Source: Microbispora corallina
GTDB taxonomy: Bacteria; Actinomycetota; Actinomycetes; Streptosporangiales; Streptosporangiaceae
Length of the DNA: 64,000 nt
Direction of reading: 5' to 3'
NCBI RefSeq assembly: GCF_016863035.1
Contig: NZ_BOOC01000006.1
Coordinates: forward strand, 124,001 to 188,000
Shown here: positions 15,143 to 23,581 of the stretch, one piece after another
Position numbering within the stretch: the first letter of the stretch is position 1
Layout of the letters: each line of letters begins with the position of its first letter
Program-made: the position numbers and the translations under genes
Notes under the pieces: model-generated
Told to the model about the DNA's origin: nothing
What the model saw: the letters and a program-made list of their open reading frames with translations, nothing else
Databases searched by the model: none

Positions 15143-16521
15143 CCGGACCCATCGGACCCATCGGACCCATCGTCATCGTCGGAGACTCCCTGCTGGACGT
15201 CGACGTCGAGGGCGACGCCAACCGGCTGTGCCCGGACGCGCCCGTCCCGGTGGTGGAGGGGCGGGCGGAGCACCACCGCCCCGGAGGGGCGGGGCTGGCG
15301 GCGCTGCTGGCCGCCCGCGACGGCACGGAGGTCGTGCTCGTCACCGCCATCGGGGACGACGCCTCCGGCAGGCGGCTGGAGAGCCTGCTCGCGCCCACCG
15401 TCGAGCTCGTACGGCTGCCGCTGCGCGGGTCCACGGTCCGCAAGACCCGGGTGAGGGCGCGCGGCCAGACGCTGCTGCGGATCGACACCGGAGACGGGGG
15501 ACCGGCGGCGGACGCGGCCGCGTCGGGCCGGGCGGCGGCCGCGCTGCGAAGGGCCGCGGCCGTGCTGGTGGCCGACTACGGCGGAGGCGTGGCCGACCTC
15601 CACCGGGACCTCCTGGGCGGCCTCGACGTCCCCCTCGTCTGGGACCCCCATCCCCGCGGCTCGCTCCCGATCCCGGGGTGCGCGCTGGTCACCCCGAGCG
15701 AGGCCGAGGCCAGGACGCTGTCCGGCGAGCCGTACGCCCCGGCCGACCGGGCGGCCCGCCGCCTGGTCCGCGACCTCGGCGCGGAGGCCGTCGCCGTCAC
15801 GCTCGGCGAGCGGGGGGCCGTGCTGGCGCGCCGGGGCGGCCGGTTCTGCGCGGTCCCGCCCCCCGCGGTCGCGGTCGGCGCCGACGTCTGCGGCGCGGGC
15901 GACCGGTTCGCCGCCGCGGCGGCGCTCGCGCTGGCCGACGGCGCCCCCACCGAGGACGCGGTCGTCCGGGCCGTCGGGGAGGCCACCCGGTTCGTGGAGG
16001 AGGGCGGTGCGGCCGGGCTGCGCCTCGCCCGGCCGGCGGCCGAGGTTCCCGCGCCGTTCGCCCCCGGGGCGTCGGCCTTCGAGGTGGCGGCCGCCGTGCG
16101 GGCGGCGGGCGGGCGGCTGATCGCCACCGGCGGCTGTTTCGACCTGCTGCACGCCGGGCACGTGAGCCTGCTGCGCCGGGCCCGGGCGCTCGGGGACGCG
16201 CTCGTGGTCTGCCTCAACTCCGACGCGTCGATCCGGCGCCTCAAGGGCCCGAGCCGGCCCGTGGTGCGCGAGCGGGACCGGGTGGAGGTCCTGCGGGCGC
16301 TGGGCTGCGTCGACGCCGTCACGGTCTTCGACGAGGACACGCCTTCGGAGATCATCGAGCGCCTCGGCCCGGACGTGTGGGTCAAGGGCGGCGACTACAG
16401 CGAGAGGTCCATGCCCGAGGCCGAGGCCGTGCGGCGGTCCGGGGGCGAGGTCGTCATCCTGCCGACCGTGCCCGGCTACTCGACGACCGGCCTGATCGCG
16501 GCCGCGCAGGCGGCCTCCTGA
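15139..16521 (+). CDS. hldE: Bifunctional heptose 7-phosphate kinase / heptose 1-phosphate adenylyltransferase
   Basis: The 460-residue product begins at the GTG of 15139. Residues 1-310 form a PfkB/ribokinase kinase domain (DANRLCPDAPVPVVEG substrate loop; catalytic Asp in VCGAGDRFAAAAALA). Residues 330-460 form a cytidylyltransferase-like domain (TGGCFDLLHAGHVSLLRRAR with the HxGH motif; VKGGDY). This is the HldE fusion that makes heptose 1,7-bisphosphate and, after GmhB, ADP-heptose. The kinase GAGD motif is preceded by Val-Cys rather than the usual Thr, a minor deviation. The extreme N-terminus is GPIGPIGPI, encoded by three tandem 9-base repeats. Confidence 0.93.
   Translation: MTGPIGPIGPIVIVGDSLLDVDVEGDANRLCPDAPVPVVEGRAEHHRPGGAGLAALLAARDGTEVVLVTAIGDDASGRRLESLLAPTVELVRLPLRGSTVRKTRVRARGQTLLRIDTGDGGPAADAAASGRAAAALRRAAAVLVADYGGGVADLHRDLLGGLDVPLVWDPHPRGSLPIPGCALVTPSEAEARTLSGEPYAPADRAARRLVRDLGAEAVAVTLGERGAVLARRGGRFCAVPPPAVAVGADVCGAGDRFAAAAALALADGAPTEDAVVRAVGEATRFVEEGGAAGLRLARPAAEVPAPFAPGASAFEVAAAVRAAGGRLIATGGCFDLLHAGHVSLLRRARALGDALVVCLNSDASIRRLKGPSRPVVRERDRVEVLRALGCVDAVTVFDEDTPSEIIERLGPDVWVKGGDYSERSMPEAEAVRRSGGEVVILPTVPGYSTTGLIAAAQAAS
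15145..15171 (+). repeat. Triplicate 9-bp repeat at the hldE start
   Basis: Three exact tandem copies of GGACCCATC encode Gly-Pro-Ile x3 immediately after the GTG start of hldE. Copy-number change would keep frame and only alter the N-terminal tail. Confidence 0.85.
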
Positions 16522-16545
16522 CACGCGACTCGAAGGGACATATCG

Positions 16546-17226
16546 ATGGTGGGAAACATTCTGATCACCGGGGGGGCGTCCGGCCTCGGGCGGGCCACGG
16601 CGACCGCGGTCGCCAAGGCCGGCGGCCGGCCGCTGGTGATCGACCTCGGCGAGCCCGACGGCGGCGTGGACCACGTCCGGGCCGACCTGTCGGACCGGGA
16701 ACAGGCCGAGCGGGCCGTCCGCGAGCTGGCCGAGCGGGCCGGCGGTCTCGACGGCGTGGTGACGGCCGCCGGGATCGACGCCTGCGGACGGCTGGAGGAC
16801 GTGCCGGCCGACGCCTGGGAGCGGGTGATCCGGGTCAACCTGCTGGGCACGGCCTCGGTCGTCCGGGCCGCCCTGCCGTACCTGCGCCGGTCGAACGGCA
16901 CGGTCGTGACCGTGGCCTCCACGCTGGGGATCAAGGCGGTGAGCGACGCGACCGCGTACTGCGCCGCCAAGTTCGGCGTGGTCGGGTTCACCCGCGCGCT
17001 CGCGGCCGAGCTCGCCGGGGACGTGGGGGTCACGCTGCTGATCCCCGGGGGCATGCGCACCAACTTCTTCGACGACCGCGACGAGAAGTACAAGCCGGGG
17101 CCCGACGCCCGCCTCAACCAGCCCGAGGACGTCGCCGCGGCCGTCGTCTTCGCGCTCGGCCAGCCCCGCGGGTGCGAGGTCAGGGAGCTCGTGGTCTGCG
17201 CCTCCACGGAGACGTCATGGCCGTAG
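16546..17226 (+). CDS. SDR family oxidoreductase of the heptose locus
   Basis: This 226-residue short-chain dehydrogenase has ITGGASGLGRATA (cofactor loop), TAAGID, TVASTLG (catalytic Ser), YCAAKFG (Tyr and Lys) and PGGMRTNFF. It has all catalytic residues and is slightly shorter than typical SDRs. It lies 24 bases after hldE and overlaps the following GT9 gene by 10 bases, so it is in the operon. A likely role is oxidation, reduction or epimerisation of the heptose or another sugar of the glycan; no HldD-type 6-epimerase is present, and this SDR is not an HldD homologue by its motifs. The substrate is unknown. Confidence 0.87.
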   Translation: MVGNILITGGASGLGRATATAVAKAGGRPLVIDLGEPDGGVDHVRADLSDREQAERAVRELAERAGGLDGVVTAAGIDACGRLEDVPADAWERVIRVNLLGTASVVRAALPYLRRSNGTVVTVASTLGIKAVSDATAYCAAKFGVVGFTRALAAELAGDVGVTLLIPGGMRTNFFDDRDEKYKPGPDARLNQPEDVAAAVVFALGQPRGCEVRELVVCASTETSWP

Positions 17227-18167
17227 CGGACGGGCCGGGCCGGCCCGCGCTGCTCGTCCTGCGCGGGCTCGGGCTCGGCGACCTGCTCACCGCCGTCCCG
17301 GCGCTGCGGGCGCTGCGGCGGGCGTACCCGGAGCACCGGCTGGTGCTGGCCACCCCGGCGTACCTGGGCGGCCTGCTCCCGCTGATCGGCGGGATCGACG
17401 ACCTGGTGGACGTGTCCGGGCCGGGCCCGGTGCCGTTCGCGGCCCCCGGCGTGGCCGTCAACCTGCACGGCAGCGGGCCGGAGAGCATCGTGGCCCTGCG
17501 CCGCACCCGGCCGGGCCGGCTGCTCACCCACGCACACGCCGGGGTCCCCGGCGCGGACGGCCCGCCGTGGCGTGCGGACGTCCACGAGGTGCGACGCTGG
17601 TGCGACCTGCTGGAGTGGCACGGCATCGAGACCGACCGCGAGGACCTCGCGCTGCTCGACCCCGGGCCCGGACCGCTCGACGGCGGCGAGGTGCTCGTCC
17701 ACCCGGGGGCGTCGTCCGCCGCCCGGCAGTGGCCCCCGGAGCGGTTCGCCCAGGTGGCGGCCGAGCTGACCCGGCTCGGCCACCGGGTCGTCGTGACCGG
17801 CGGCGTCGGCGAGATCGCCCTCGCCCGGCACGTGGCGGCCCTCGCCGGGCTGCCCGAGGAGGCCGTGCTCGCGGGCCGCACCGACCTGCCCGTCCTGGCC
17901 GCGCTGACCCGGCACGCGGCGCTGGTCGTCTGCGGCGACACCGGGATGTCGCACCTCGCGACCGCCGTCGGCACGCCCTCGGTGGTCCTGTACGGCCCGG
18001 TGCCGCCGGTCCTGTGGGGTCCGCCCGAGAGCCATCCCCACGTCACGCTGTGGACGGGCAGGACCGGCGACCCCCACGCCGACCGGCCGTCGGAGGGCCT
18101 GCTGGAGATCGAACCCCCGGCCGTGCTGGACGCGGCCCTGTCCCTGCTGGAGGTGCGGGTCCGATGA
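17217..18167 (+). CDS. Second GT9 heptosyltransferase-like protein
   Basis: The 316-residue product starts with ATG at 17217 inside the end of the SDR gene. GT9 motifs: LLVLRGLGLGDLLTAVPALRAL at the N-terminus, VLVHPGASSAARQWPPERF, and the nucleotide-binding VVCGDTGMSHLATAVGTPSVVLYGP. Sequence similarity to the first GT9 (12357) is modest, which suggests different acceptors, as with heptosyltransferases I and II. The start follows from the overlap and the motif position; a longer upstream open frame is not homologous. Confidence 0.9.
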   Translation: MAVADGPGRPALLVLRGLGLGDLLTAVPALRALRRAYPEHRLVLATPAYLGGLLPLIGGIDDLVDVSGPGPVPFAAPGVAVNLHGSGPESIVALRRTRPGRLLTHAHAGVPGADGPPWRADVHEVRRWCDLLEWHGIETDREDLALLDPGPGPLDGGEVLVHPGASSAARQWPPERFAQVAAELTRLGHRVVVTGGVGEIALARHVAALAGLPEEAVLAGRTDLPVLAALTRHAALVVCGDTGMSHLATAVGTPSVVLYGPVPPVLWGPPESHPHVTLWTGRTGDPHADRPSEGLLEIEPPAVLDAALSLLEVRVR

Positions 18168-19129
18168 AGGGCGCCAGGGTCGTGGTCACCGGCGGCGCCG
18201 GCTTCCTCGGCTCCCACCTGTGCGAGCGGCTCGTCGACCGCGGCGCGGCCGTCGTCTGCATGGACAACTTCCTCACCGGCTCGCCCCGGAACGTGGAGCA
18301 CCTGATCGGCCGTCCCGCCTTCCGGCTGCTGGAGTGCGACCTCACCGGGTTCGTGCACGTGCCGGGCACGGTCGACCTCGTCCTGCACTTCGCCTCGGCC
18401 GCCTCCCCGGCCGACTACCTGCGCCATCCCATCGAGACGCTCAAGGTCGGCAGCCTCGGCACGCTGCACGCCCTCGGGCTGGCCACCGAGAAGGGCGCCA
18501 GGTTCGTCCTCGCGTCCACCAGCGAGGTGTACGGCGACCCCCTCGAGCACCCGCAGAAGGAGACGTACTGGGGCAACGTCAACCCCGTGGGGCCGCGCAG
18601 CGTGTACGACGAGGCCAAGCGGTTCGCCGAGTCCCTGACCACGGCCTACCGCAACTCCCGGGGGACCGGCACCGGCATCGTGCGGATCTTCAACACGTAC
18701 GGCCCCCGGATGCGGCCGCACGACGGCCGGGCCATCCCCACGTTCATCCGGCAGGCGCTGACCGGTGAGCCGATCACGGTGACCGGGGACGGCAGCCAGA
18801 CGCGCTCGATCTGCTACGTGGACGACACGGTCGAGGGCGTCCTCGCGCTCGCCGAGGCCGACGCCGCCGGGCCGGTCAACATCGGCAACCCCGCGGAGAT
18901 GTCCATGGCCGAGCTGGCCGCGACGATCCGCGACCTCACCGGCTCGTCGTCGCCGATCCGCTTCGTCGAACGGCCGGTGGACGACCCCGCCGTACGGCGG
19001 CCGGACACCTCGCTCGCGGAGTCGCTGCTCGGCTGGCGTCCCCACATCGACCCGGTGACCGGGCTCCGCCGCACGATCGACTGGTTCGCCAAGGAGCTCC
19101 GCGCTCCCCGGTCCGCGCTCGCCTCCTGA
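18164..19129 (+). CDS. NAD-dependent epimerase/dehydratase, UDP-xylose-synthase-like
   Basis: This 321-residue extended SDR has the NAD loop VTGGAGFLGSHL, then HFASAASPADYL, the serine-containing STSEVYGDP, and YDEAKR with catalytic Tyr and Lys. The string HPQKETYWGNVNPVGPRSVY is characteristic of UDP-glucuronate decarboxylases, which make UDP-xylose, rather than of HldD epimerases. If so, the locus supplies a pentose as well as heptose. It overlaps the preceding GT9 by 4 bases and is the last operon gene. A dTDP-glucose-dehydratase-like or epimerase function remains possible. Confidence 0.85.
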   Translation: MKGARVVVTGGAGFLGSHLCERLVDRGAAVVCMDNFLTGSPRNVEHLIGRPAFRLLECDLTGFVHVPGTVDLVLHFASAASPADYLRHPIETLKVGSLGTLHALGLATEKGARFVLASTSEVYGDPLEHPQKETYWGNVNPVGPRSVYDEAKRFAESLTTAYRNSRGTGTGIVRIFNTYGPRMRPHDGRAIPTFIRQALTGEPITVTGDGSQTRSICYVDDTVEGVLALAEADAAGPVNIGNPAEMSMAELAATIRDLTGSSSPIRFVERPVDDPAVRRPDTSLAESLLGWRPHIDPVTGLRRTIDWFAKELRAPRSALAS

Positions 19130-19146
19130 CCGCCGATCTCAACGGG

Positions 19147-20163
19147 TCATGCGGGCCGGCGTCGATCGCGCGGCACGAACAGGACCTTGCCGGAGCGCTC
19201 GGCCCTGGCCGCGTGGGCCAGGGCGGCGCGGTGGTCCCTCAGGGGATATGTCGCCTCGACCGGGGCCTTGAGCACGCCCTGCTCGACCAGGTCGGCCAGC
19301 TCGGCGTACACGCCCTCGAGCTCCTTGCGTGGGGTGTCGCGGATCCAGTTGAGGATGAAGAAGGCACGCAGGACGATGCCGCGGTAGATCAGGTCGCCCA
19401 CGGGGACGGAGGGCGCCTGTCCGGTGGCCGCCGCGAAGGTGACCACGGTGCCGCCGTCCTCCAGCGACTGCACCAGCGCTGCGGTCTGCCCGGGGTCGGC
19501 AGTGCCCTCCAGAGCCAGCCGCAACCGCTCGCCTCCCAACGCGGCGGAGATGCGCTCGCCCAGGTCGGCGCCGTCGACGACGACGGCGTCCGCTCCCAGG
19601 GCGCGGACCTGCTCGGCTGCCGCCTCCCGCCTGACGACGGCCAGCGTCCTGATCCCCGCCCGCCTGGCCAGGGCGATGACGTGGTGCCCGACCGCGGAGT
19701 TGGCCAGGTTCAGGCCGATCCAGTCGCCGGGCCGCAGCGCCGCGTAGTCGTTGAGCAGCGCATAGGCCGTGGCGGGATTGACGGGCAGCATCGCGAGCTG
19801 CAGGGCGTCCGCCCCGTCCGTGACGGAGATCGGGACGACGGCGCTCGCCGGAACGACGACCTGGTCGGTCCACGTCCCGTGGACGAAGGTGGGCAGGATG
19901 AGGACGCGCCGGCCGACCAGCGTCCGGTCCACGTCTTCGCCGGCCCGCACGACGCGCCCGACGCCCTCGGCGCCCAGGGCCTGCGGCAGCTGGGGCTGGG
20001 CGGAGAACCAGCCCATGGTGAACAACAGGTCCGCGTTGTTGATCGGTGCCGCATCCACCTCGACCAGCACGTCGCCCGGAGCGAGGGGCGGGTCCTGGTC
20101 TTCGACCAGCGCGACGGTGTCCTGGAGATCGCCGCCGACGGCGGTGAGAACGAGACGGCTCAT
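19147..20163 (-). CDS. Zinc-independent NADPH oxidoreductase, MDR family
   Basis: This 338-residue medium-chain reductase resembles quinone oxidoreductases and mitochondrial-type trans-2-enoyl-CoA reductases (MECR/ETR): PPLAPGDVLVEVDAAPINNADLL, then ALGAEGVGRVVRAGEDVD, MLPVNPATAYALLNDY and the Rossmann loop NLANSAVGHHVIALARRAG. No zinc-binding cysteine cluster is present. It is divergent from a CGNR zinc-finger regulator gene across 120 bases that include TGAC-GCT-GTCA, so it is probably that regulator's target. The substrate is not predictable. Confidence 0.85.
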   Translation of the reverse strand: MSRLVLTAVGGDLQDTVALVEDQDPPLAPGDVLVEVDAAPINNADLLFTMGWFSAQPQLPQALGAEGVGRVVRAGEDVDRTLVGRRVLILPTFVHGTWTDQVVVPASAVVPISVTDGADALQLAMLPVNPATAYALLNDYAALRPGDWIGLNLANSAVGHHVIALARRAGIRTLAVVRREAAAEQVRALGADAVVVDGADLGERISAALGGERLRLALEGTADPGQTAALVQSLEDGGTVVTFAAATGQAPSVPVGDLIYRGIVLRAFFILNWIRDTPRKELEGVYAELADLVEQGVLKAPVEATYPLRDHRAALAHAARAERSGKVLFVPRDRRRPA

Positions 20164-20203
20164 AGCGGGTGGCCCTTCAGTGATGTAATGGTCTTTCTGG
20201 GTT

Positions 20204-20214
20204 TGACGCTGTCA
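20204..20214. promoter_or_regulatory. Candidate operator TGAC-GCT-GTCA
   Basis: This perfect 4-bp inverted repeat with a 3-base spacer lies in the AT-richer divergent region between the oxidoreductase (start 20163) and the CGNR regulator (start 20284). The repeat is short, so support is modest. Confidence 0.3.
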
Positions 20215-20283
20215 GTTCTAGCAGGGCTCCGCGAGCTATGTAAAGGGCTTTCGTCGATGACCATGTCGCCGTATGCTGGGGGC

Positions 20284-20853
20284 ATGGTCAGCCAGGAGAC
20301 GACGGGCGCGGCGCCGCGGCAGGCGCCCGCTCTCGCGGACGCGATCGTGGAACTGCTGAACTCACGCCCGCACGCCACGCCGCTGACCCCGGACACGCTC
20401 GCCGACCCCGAGATCGCCGAGCGGATCCTGCGCCCGTTCCGTGAACCGGCCCTGCCGCCCCCGTCCGAGGGCGACATCGCCCAGCTGCGCCGGCTGCGGG
20501 ACAGCCTCGTCGACGTCGTCTCCCAGCCCGGCGCCGAAGCGGCGAAGGCGGCGTGGGCCGACGTGAACGAGACGACCGCCACGACGGCGTTCCGCCACGT
20601 CTTCGATGGCGACGGGCGCGTCGCCCTGCTGCAGGTGTCCGGTCCGCCGGTCGTGGGCGCCGTCGTCCGCGCCGTGGCGGAACTGGTCGCGCAGGGGCAG
20701 TTCTCACGGATCCGCGTCTGCGCCAACGCGGACTGCTCGCACGCCTTCTACGACACCACGCGCAGCCGCACCCAGCGGTGGCACTCCTACGAGATGTGCG
20801 GAAACCGGACCAACGTGGCCGCGTACCGGGCACGGGCCAGACGCTCGGTGTGA
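20284..20853 (+). CDS. CGNR zinc-finger transcriptional regulator (ABATE domain)
   Basis: This 189-residue protein has an N-terminal ABATE (stress-induced, ligand-binding-like) domain and a C-terminal CGNR zinc finger: CANADCSHAFYDTTRSRTQR, then EMCGNRTNVAAYRAR. The four cysteines are of the pattern C-x4-C...C, with the MCGNR signature intact. Such proteins are putative one-component regulators. The ATG at 20284 is preceded by CTGGGGG; an upstream in-frame ATG (MSPYAGG) is possible but less likely. It is divergent from an MDR oxidoreductase it probably controls. Confidence 0.88.
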   Translation: MVSQETTGAAPRQAPALADAIVELLNSRPHATPLTPDTLADPEIAERILRPFREPALPPPSEGDIAQLRRLRDSLVDVVSQPGAEAAKAAWADVNETTATTAFRHVFDGDGRVALLQVSGPPVVGAVVRAVAELVAQGQFSRIRVCANADCSHAFYDTTRSRTQRWHSYEMCGNRTNVAAYRARARRSV

Positions 20854-21060
20854 GACCGCGTCGGCCCGCCCCATGGAACAGCCCCTTACGGGAAAGGAAC
20901 GGTCAAGGCATCGGTCCGGCCCGTCCACCTGGGAGTATGTCCGGTCCTGAGGCCGGGTAGGCCCTGCCCCGAGGACGGGGTGAGGGAGGCTGTCATGGCT
21001 GTCGGGCACGGCCCGCGCGGGCTGCGGCGCTCGCCCGCGCGCGGACGCCGCCGGGGACGG

Positions 21061-21195
21061 GGACGGCCGCGGTGATCGCGACCCGCACGGCGGGGCGGCC
21101 GCCGGCGTCGCGCACGCGTGGACGGCCACGGTGATCGGGCCCCTCGACGGCGGGGCCGGGGTGGTCGGGCCCCTGGACCCGGCGGGCGCGGTGGA
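21061..21195 (+). repeat. Degenerate tandem repeats across the cydA start region
   Basis: GGACGGCC(G/A)CGGTGATCG occurs at 21061 and again 59 bases later at 21120, followed by related GGCGGGGC sequence. A third related block, GTGGTCGGGCCCCTGGAC, occurs 30 bases further. Each copy provides a GTG codon. The upstream copies encode short arginine-rich frames that end in GTGA overlaps, one reading on from an ATG at 20995 with a GGGAGG ribosome-binding site. Confidence 0.55.
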
Positions 21196-22501
21196 TTTGG
21201 CGGCGGCCCGCATGCAGATGGCCCTGTCGCTCGGCTGGCACATCATCGTTGCCTGCCTCGGGGTCGGCATGCCCGCCCTGCTGCTGTTCACCGAGTGGCG
21301 GGCCGTACGGACCGGGGACCCCGGCCACATGCGGCTCGCCCGGCGCTGGGCGCAGGCCGTGGGCGTCGTGTTCGCGGTCGGCGCCGTGTCGGGCACGATC
21401 CTCAGCTTCGAGATGGGCCTGTTGTGGCCCGGCCTGATGGGCGTGTACGGCCAGGTGGTCGGGCTGCCGTTCGCCCTGGAGGGGATCGCGTTCTTCCTGG
21501 AGGCGATCTTCCTCGGGATCTACCTCTACGCCTGGGACCGGCTGTCCCCCCGGGCCCACCTGCTGAGCGGCGTCCCGGTGCTGGTCGCGGGCGTCGCCTC
21601 GGCGTTCTTCATCGTCACGGCCAACGCCTGGATGAACCAGCCCCGCGGGTTCGACCTGGCCAACGGCCGGATCACGAACGTGTCGCCCTGGCGGGCCATG
21701 TTCAACCCGGCCACCCCGCCGCAGACCATTCACATGATCATCGCTGCGTTCATGGTCTCGGGGTACGTGACGGCCTCGGTGTATGCCGTAGGACTGCTGC
21801 GCGGACGGCGGGACCGCCACCACCGGCTCGGGTTCCTCGTGCCGTTCACGCTGGCGGCAGCGCTCACCCCCGTCCAGATCGTGGTGGGGGACTACGCCGC
21901 GCGCTTCCTGTCCACCTACCAGCCCACGAAGCTGGCCGCGATGGAGGGGGTGTACCGCACCGGACCGTACGCGCCGCTCACCCTCGGCGGGGTCTTCGTC
22001 GACGACCGCATGCGGTACGGCGTCGAGATCCCGAGCGCCCTGTCGATGCTGGTCGGGTACCGGCCGAGCGCCGTCGTCCAGGGCCTCGACCGGACGCCGC
22101 CCGGCGACCGGCCGCCCGTCACGCCCGTCCACCTGGCCTTCGACACGATGGTCGGGATCGGGTTCCTGCTCCTGCTCCTGGCGGCGTGGCTCGCGCTTTC
22201 ATGGTGGAGGCGTCGGGACCTGCCGCGGTCGCCATGGTTCCTCCGGCTGGCCGCGGCCTCGGGCGTCCTCGCCGTCCTCGCGGTCGAGGCCGGCTGGGTG
22301 GTGACCGAGCTGGGGCGGCAGCCCTGGGTCGTGTACGGCAGGCTGCGCACGTCGCAAGCCGTCAACCCGGCGCCCGGCCTGTGGGCCGGTTTCGTCCTGC
22401 TGGTCGTGGTGTACACGGTTCTGACGGTCTCGACGGTGTACGTCCTGCGGCACATGACGCGCCGGTGGCGGGTCGCCCCCCAGGAAGCGGCGGCCGCCTG
22501 A
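21131..22501 (+). CDS. cydA: Cytochrome bd quinol oxidase subunit I
   Basis: The product of up to 456 residues has nine predicted membrane helices. Key features: heme ligand His in LGWHIIVACLGVG (His37), the acidic proton-path segment ALEGIAFFLEAIFLGIYLY, heme b558 ligand region TIHMIIAAFMVSGY, and GRQPWVVYGRLRTSQAV near the C-terminus. The quinol-binding periplasmic Q-loop is short, as in the cyanide-insensitive (CIO) branch. With CydB it reduces O2 at high affinity using quinol. The start is uncertain: GTG codons at 21131, 21161 and 21191 lie in a degenerate repeat, and the family's N-terminus best matches 21191. It is followed by cydB with a TGATG overlap. Confidence 0.93.
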   Translation: MIGPLDGGAGVVGPLDPAGAVDLAAARMQMALSLGWHIIVACLGVGMPALLLFTEWRAVRTGDPGHMRLARRWAQAVGVVFAVGAVSGTILSFEMGLLWPGLMGVYGQVVGLPFALEGIAFFLEAIFLGIYLYAWDRLSPRAHLLSGVPVLVAGVASAFFIVTANAWMNQPRGFDLANGRITNVSPWRAMFNPATPPQTIHMIIAAFMVSGYVTASVYAVGLLRGRRDRHHRLGFLVPFTLAAALTPVQIVVGDYAARFLSTYQPTKLAAMEGVYRTGPYAPLTLGGVFVDDRMRYGVEIPSALSMLVGYRPSAVVQGLDRTPPGDRPPVTPVHLAFDTMVGIGFLLLLLAAWLALSWWRRRDLPRSPWFLRLAAASGVLAVLAVEAGWVVTELGRQPWVVYGRLRTSQAVNPAPGLWAGFVLLVVVYTVLTVSTVYVLRHMTRRWRVAPQEAAAA

Positions 22502-23514
22502 TGGACGCTGCCCAGGTCCTGCTGGCGGTGATGTGGGCAAGCCTCACCCTGTACGCGCTGCTCGGCGGCGCCGACTTCGGCGGCGGCATCTGGGACCTGC
22601 TGGCCGGCCGGGCGCGTGAGGGCATGCCGCAGCGGCGCCTCATCGAGCACACCATCGGACCGGTCTGGGAGGCCAACCACGTCTGGCTGATCTTCGTGCT
22701 CGTCCTGCTGTGGACCGGGTTCCCGCCGGTCTTCGCGGCCGTGATGTCCACGCTGTACATCCCGCTGACGCTGGCCGCGTTCGGGATCATCGCCAGGGGC
22801 GCCGCCTTCGCCTTCCGCAAGAGCAGCACGGAGCTGTGGCAGCAGCGGCTGTTCGGCGGGGAGTTCGCGCTGGCCTCGGTCGTCACGCCGTTCTTCCTCG
22901 GCGCGGTCGCCGGAGCCGTCGCGTCCGGCAGGGTCCCGCCCGGCCTCGCCCGGGGGGCTCTCGTGGGGAGCTGGGTCAACCCGTCCTCGCTGCTGGGCGG
23001 CGTGCTCGCGGTCGTCGTGTGCGCCTACCTCGCCGCCGTCTACCTGTGCGACGAGGCCGCGCGTTCCGGCGTCCCCGGGCTGGCGGACCTGTTCCGGCGC
23101 CGCGCGCTGGCGGCCGCCGTGGCCACCGGGGCCGTCGCCCTCCTCGGCGTCGCCGTGCTCCGCTGGGACGCGCCCCGGCTGTTCACCGGCCTCACCCACC
23201 GGGCGCTGCCGCTCGTGCTCGCCAGCGCGCTGCTGGGGGTCGCGTCGCTCGCGCTGCTGTGGTGGCGGCGCTACCTGCTCGTCCGCGTCACGGCCGTCCT
23301 CGCCGTCACCGCCGTGATATGGGGCTGGCCGGTCGCCCAGTACCCGTTCATGCTGCCGCCCCGGGTCCCGTACCAGGAGGCCGCCGCCCATCCGGCCGTC
23401 CTCCACGCCGTCCTCGCCGTCGCCGTCGTGGCCGCCGTCCTCGTCCTGCCGTCGATCGCGCTGCTGCTCGCCGTCCAGCGCCGCCTCCCCTACACCGAGG
23501 ACGCCTCCCACTGA
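22501..23514 (+). CDS. cydB: Cytochrome bd quinol oxidase subunit II
   Basis: This 337-residue subunit has eight to nine membrane helices. It opens with the family's ALLGGADFGGGIWDLLAG and continues with GPVWEANHVWLIFVLVLLW, carrying the conserved Trp and Asp/Asn residues that face CydA. It starts in the stop codon of cydA (TGATG), so expression is coupled. No CydX-like small ORF was noticed, and the CydDC cysteine/glutathione exporter genes required for bd assembly in many bacteria are not in this window. Confidence 0.94.
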   Translation: MDAAQVLLAVMWASLTLYALLGGADFGGGIWDLLAGRAREGMPQRRLIEHTIGPVWEANHVWLIFVLVLLWTGFPPVFAAVMSTLYIPLTLAAFGIIARGAAFAFRKSSTELWQQRLFGGEFALASVVTPFFLGAVAGAVASGRVPPGLARGALVGSWVNPSSLLGGVLAVVVCAYLAAVYLCDEAARSGVPGLADLFRRRALAAAVATGAVALLGVAVLRWDAPRLFTGLTHRALPLVLASALLGVASLALLWWRRYLLVRVTAVLAVTAVIWGWPVAQYPFMLPPRVPYQEAAAHPAVLHAVLAVAVVAAVLVLPSIALLLAVQRRLPYTEDASH

Positions 23515-23581
23515 CCCTCTTCGCCGTACGTCCCGGGGGAGAGGCCGCCACGACCACGAGCCGGTGGGTGAGAATGACCGC

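Noticed and set aside
16546-17226. HldD-type ADP-heptose 6-epimerase
   Set aside because: The classical SDR motifs (YCAAK, PGGMRT) and the 226-residue length do not fit HldD, which is an extended SDR; the extended SDR at 18164 has UDP-xylose-synthase motifs instead.
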